A DNA stretch of 64,000 bases from the NCBI RefSeq assembly GCF_954871325.1, contig NC_088776.1, positions 56,027,301-56,091,300 on the forward strand, written 5' to 3'. This DNA is from Gordionus sp. m RMFG-2023 (taxonomy: Eukaryota > Nematomorpha > Gordioida > Chordodea > Parachordodidae). Numbering within the stretch: position 1 is the first letter of the stretch; each line of letters begins with the position of its first letter. Below are positions 59,191 through 64,000 of this stretch, one piece after another. The notes under the pieces are model-generated. The model made no database searches. It saw nothing but the letters and a program-made list of their open reading frames with translations, and was not told the origin of the DNA. The position numbers were made by a program, and so were the translations under genes.

Positions 59191-61900
59191 AGTTGGTTTG
59201 TTTAGAGAAAAATTTATTTCCATTTTTAACTGGATAATTTAGTCAAGTAAGATTTATTAAAATTGGCATCTATTTTTGTAACCTATTTAAAAATTATTCA
59301 AACAATTTTGATGCATAGTTCTTTAGACTCTGCTGGAATCAACTAGAGCTAATTGCTGCTTTAGATATAAAATTATATTGAGGGATAATATTAAAATAAT
59401 TTCCTTACTAAATTTAAATAAGATTTTATTGAGGATATGAAAATTAGCGCAATTTTCGAACAAAGGTTTTCGTCAAGTAAATGTCTTCATATGCTATGGA
59501 AATTTCCATTTAGCGAGATATGAAAATGGTATATTTTGAGCGATATATTATTATCAAGTAAAACTCTGTTCAGATAATTCGCGATAAAATAAAATTTCAT
59601 TGAAAATATATGATCAACGAAGATAATAAATTTAGCTCTTTTAAATTTATTCTTTTAGAATTTTTGGTTAATGTTAAACACCCCCAATTATCATTATAGA
59701 TGAGACCGGGTGAAATCGGATGATAGAGTAATAATTTTGGGAATAACTTTATAATCCCTGAGGATAAAGATCTTTAATTTAGTGTGAAGATTGCTGGTCT
59801 CTCCCCTTCCTCTTTTTATTTAAAAACTCTCCAAAATCCATATTACAGATAAACAAGCATACAAATCTGTTTCGATATGACTTTTCAACACCCGTTCGGT
59901 CAACATGTTCTTAACAATGACACACGAATGTATTCATTAAAATAGAGTGCCCAATCTTATTTCAAAAAGTAACGCCGATACATTTCGAGTTACTCTGCAA
60001 AAATAATAACGTTCTTAGCATTATACTTCTTCCTTTTTTAAAAAGTTAACTTTATTATAACATTATTACTATTATCCTATAAATTGGTAATTGCTTTTTC
60101 AAAACGATTCTTAATTTTATTTTTGATAGTAATTACTTGTTTTATCAGCACGACTTTTGCTGTAATAAACTTTTGTTCAATAGATGATGAGGAGGGCAAT
60201 GGTATTTTATTAAACATCACAGTTTTAATGTCCGAAATTTCTTTAAGATTTCTCAAAGTAATATGTATCTCTATTTTCGAAGAAATTTAATAACAGTTTA
60301 TTATCCGAGTTTATTATACATATATTAATAAAACGTTTTTTTTAATCCTTGGAATGAGCATTGGGCACTAATTTCCCACATAGATATATTATTTATATCT
60401 TTCCTCAATAAAGAAGCCGAATGTTATTTACTCTATTCATTTGGCCTTTAAGGCAATAATGAAAATACTTCCATATAATATTCTACTCTTAATATAATTG
60501 AAGATGTTCAAGATCAATAAAAAAAATTAACTGAAAGAAGATTGTAATAAGGATATGAGTATATAATTTGTTTCTAAACTTGGTTTTATATTAATAGTTT
60601 TGTTTTTTTTAAAAAAAAAATATTAAACCTAATCATTAAAAAATAATAATAATAAAATAAAGTAACGAGTGACTTAAAAGTAGCGCCTTATTTTAATATG
60701 CCATTTCTCCCAATAGTAACGCCGCTACTAAATTTTATTAGATAAAAGTAATGTTTACGACTAGGTATCATAAATTAAAATGTATTTTGAAGTGATACAC
60801 CAATTTTTGATTTTCAGCTGATTTGCATTTTTAAATAATTTTATCTCTAGAGCAACTGTTATATATATTAAAAGTTCAATGAACTAAAATATATTATTGT
60901 TGTTTGAAATACAACGTAAAAAATGGATATTGTATTAGTTGTATATATTTGGAATTTGAAATGAAATAAACTATAGTTTTAAGTTGCTTTTTGAATATGA
61001 ATAGAATATATGAGTTATCATTAATTCAAGATACTACCGTAACTCCAAATAAATAATTTTTCCGATCGTAATTTTTTATATCATTATGGTCATTGCCTAT
61101 TTTATAATTAAGATTTTAGCCAAAATAATATTATGCAAGTCTCGAGATTTCGATAATAGATGTCCCAAACTTTCTAACACCTAAGAGCAAAATCTCCAGA
61201 ATATTAATTTAGTTTACTAGTTTATTATATCTACTTTTTATAAAATGACACCTGAGTATTTAAAAATAAAAATATCGATTTATATTGAAGCACAAGTATT
61301 AACCAGCTTGATCAGCACAAATAAAAGAAACACCTAGGAATGCGCAACTACCCTTCATTAGAAGATATGATTTGCAAATATTACTGTGTTCTTCTTAATT
61401 AAAATAGATTTAAAAGAGGGGAACATATAGGTATTCGCTCGTAGACAATTTATATGTTGATCTAATTAAAATATTTCTCATATTATTGAATTTATTAAAT
61501 TTCAATTTCTTTATTTCAAAATCTATTCTTCATAAATCAAAATATTACAATATAATTTTTTTTTTTTTTATAATATCTATTTCAATTTATTTTCAATTTA
61601 ATCCACAAAAAGTCAAAAGTTAAAATTTTCAAAGTAAAACATCAATTCATAATATAATATCGAATAATAAATATCTATTATTTTTTAAATACCAATTATT
61701 TTATTAATTGACATTAAATTTATCAATAATTATTTTTATTTATCAATAATTATTTAAAAAGAAAATTAAATATATATGAGATATACATCACGTCTGCCTT
61801 ACAAAAGACCAAGACATGAAAAAAAAACGCGAAATTAAATTTTACATTATATGTCCTCTTTTTTATCTTTCAATATCTCCTCCTCTTCAGTTTCCATAAC
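59191..61900. other. Intergenic AT-rich stretch
   Basis: No supported gene. A plus frame at 60084-60290 is hydrophobic at its start but has no ATG or family. The patch at 60660-60770 (gtaacgagtgac, aatagtaacgccgctac) resembles 6060-6190. A piece of the TAGTGTTGTTAAACGG MITE (attttagccaaaataatatt, ctcgagatttcga) is at about 61105-61165. Confidence 0.4.
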
Positions 61901-61915
61901 ATTATATTTCTTTTG

Positions 61916-62428
61916 TCAATCATTATTGTTGGTCACTTTAAATACAGTTGAACCCATCTTGGTTGAATTCTCATTTGTATTTTGCATCTTACCATAATAT
62001 TTAAATTTGTTTTCAATCGGTGAATTTGATCCTCCCAATGTCTTAGCTTGTATTCCATGTGATCTTTTTACTGTTCTATTATATGTATTATGCGGCCACT
62101 GCCCATTACTATACTGTTTACTTCGAGATTCTAACTCATTGATTTTATTATAATTCTGGTATGCAACCCCCGGCTGTACCATATTATTTTTCCCACAATA
62201 ATAATTTGTTCCTGGCACTTCATATATGTCACTAAGATGTTCCTCTGGTTCTTGATTCTGAAGAACGTTAGTTTGAATATTGCAATCTTTGATTTGATGT
62301 CCGAAACTTTGACAGCGAAAGCATCTTTTGAATACATCAGATTTAGGTTTTTTTATTCCCAATTTCTTTTTTTTTATTATCCTCACATAGATTATTTGTT
62401 CGTGCGTCTCAATTTTGTAACTCATCAC
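61916..62428 (-). mobile_element. Gag-like retroelement frame with zinc knuckle (fossil)
   Basis: A minus-strand frame of about 170 codons has a basic N-terminus leading to CFRCQSFGHQIKDC, a retroelement-type zinc knuckle, followed by an Asn/Gln-rich tail. It could be the nucleocapsid end of an LTR-element gag or a LINE ORF1. No pol follows in order, so it is treated as a fossil fragment. Confidence 0.5.
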
Positions 62429-63181
62429 AAGTTATAGATATTTCTTTATTTTAAATAAATACTCAAATTTATTTTTAATATAATTAATTAAATTTCTCTT
62501 TTAAAATAAAATTAATACTTATTAATTATTTACTTTTTTTTTTATAAAATTTTTTTTTTATAAAATTTTTTTTTTTTAAATACATAATTATTTATATATG
62601 GCTTCTGTATAACTTATATGCAAAAATAATTTCTCCATTTTCTATCATACATTATTTACATATTTCCCTTATGCAAATTATATAAAGAAAGAAACTTTCC
62701 ATGAAAACACCACTCATGTTTTTATTTAAAAAAAAAATTATTTTGTTTTTCACTTTTCTTTCCCTACAATAAAATCACTAATTAGTAATTATCATTTTTA
62801 ATAATCTTTCTCTTTATTAACATATACATTATTTACTATTACCCCTATGCCATTCAAATTAATAAACAATTTTCACGAAAACATCATTCATTTATTTTAT
62901 TTTCTTTTTTTACTCTTCACTTTTCTTTCCCTAAAAGTGCATTAAATATAAGCCATTTATATATATAAATAAACTTTCAATATTCCCTGCACTAAAATCC
63001 CGAATTTATTTTCTGTTTAGTGTAAATCAAATTAATAATAATCTTCTCTATATCACAATATCATGATATTAAATAACATTTCTTTTAAAATGCTACTGAT
63101 ATCAGACTGATTTTAAATAAAATTACTTTTGGCTTCCATAGCCTTTAAAAACTGATACAAATATCAGATAAGAGTTCTGTC

Positions 63182-64000
63182 CTAAGAATTCTGTCCTAAA
63201 AAAATTAGAGGAATATCATGGAAAAGAACATCCCACTGCAATTTACCCAAAACTTGGATTTCAGACCCATCAAATTGTTTTATACACATATTTTGCCTCT
63301 CGACAATACCATTCGGCCAATATTTATAAAAATTTTCACTAGACATTATTGAAATACTTGCCCCGGTATCAAATAACATTTCACCCATTTGTCCACCTAA
63401 AATTAATATGAGGACATGAACTCTGTTCCTTTGCTCCCTCAGTTATTTAATTTTTAGGCAATTTAATCAATTGAATGGTATTTATTTTAATCTCTTTTTC
63501 AATACAATTAATATTCAAACCTAAATTCATCTCAGAATTTAAATGTCTCTGAATCTCATTTATGTTTATTAAAAATCTCTCCTGGATATTTCTCACTTGT
63601 TTGATTACAATAATCCTTTTTATTCAGATTATTGGTTAATTTAAATTTTTTTATTTCATCAAAATGACAATAAAAATTTCCTTCATTACAACTCTTTTTA
63701 TTCGAGTTAAATTTCAATGTATATCATCATTCCCATGATGATTATCTATTTTATATATATCCACAAAATTTTTAATAAAACTATATATATCAAAATATTT
63801 ATTATTCTCTAAATATGATTTTTCTATTTTTATATGATTCTCTTTCAAATCATATAGTCACTGTGACCCACTCACACTTTGGATACAATGTATGGCAATG
63901 TGTCCCATTTCTTCACATTTGAAACACATTCTATCATGATCTGTATTGTATATTTCTGTTTTATCCATATTTGTAATAGTAGGATTTTGTATATTTCGAA
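63182..64000 (-). mobile_element. LTR-retrotransposon fossil: gag knuckle and protease, running off the window
   Basis: On the minus strand a zinc knuckle (CFKCEEMGHIAIHC) near 63890-63935 is followed by an aspartic protease segment at 63182-63388 with the LFDTGASISIMS active-site block. The gag-knuckle then protease order is that of Ty3/gypsy-like or BEL-like elements. It is broken, and its 5' part lies outside the window; no LTR was recognised here. Its relation to the 61916-62428 frame is uncertain. Confidence 0.65.

Overview
The window is AT-rich eukaryotic DNA with short-to-long introns, few genes and a very heavy load of transposable elements and their relics. Gene structure (introns with GT/AG borders, Pescadillo, RCE1, a ZCCHC7-type protein) excludes a prokaryote. 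The transposon mix (many hAT elements, RTE-like LINEs, an RLE-type LINE) and base composition would fit an arthropod such as a copepod, but that assignment is inference.

Layout: 1-820 is AT-rich with an 18-bp repeat. 828-5897 is a giant non-autonomous hAT element with perfect 8-bp target duplications, built as an inverted pair of 119-bp tandem arrays. From 6779 to 14579 the minus strand carries most of the ribosome-biogenesis gene Pescadillo, in nine exons; its introns hold a foldback element (8645-10312) and a hAT element (11398-12428). From 14870 to 18074 three hAT elements sit one inside another, each with recognisable 8-bp target duplications, followed by inverted copies of the middle one (to 20508). 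24024-26110 is a second foldback made of inverted tandem repeats. 26452-27875 (minus) is a compact, complete nine-exon RCE1 (CAAX prenyl protease 2) gene.

28585-30394 is a non-coding LTR-flanked fossil abutting an RTE-like LINE relic (to 31690). 31800-36005 is a graveyard of LINE and hAT relics. 36294-38520 (minus) holds the last two exons of an unrecognised nuclear-looking protein. 38521-47600 contains MITEs, a tRNA-like sequence, a LINE fragment and a decayed gene. 47978-48752 (minus) is a ZCCHC7/Air-type zinc-knuckle gene. 50212-51136 is a minisatellite, a LINE relic and a MITE inside it. 52562-54062 is a 5'-truncated LINE with a restriction-like endonuclease domain. 57707-59067 (plus) is the 3' exon of a lysine-rich protein with a polyadenylation signal. 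The right edge (61916-64000) holds LTR-retrotransposon fossils.

The host genes do not form an operon. Two concern RNA biology (Pescadillo in 60S ribosome assembly, ZCCHC7 in TRAMP-type nuclear RNA surveillance) and one concerns processing of prenylated proteins (RCE1). The strongest structural novelty is a set of non-autonomous hAT elements that have grown by internal tandem amplification and inversion, all sharing one terminal sequence family.
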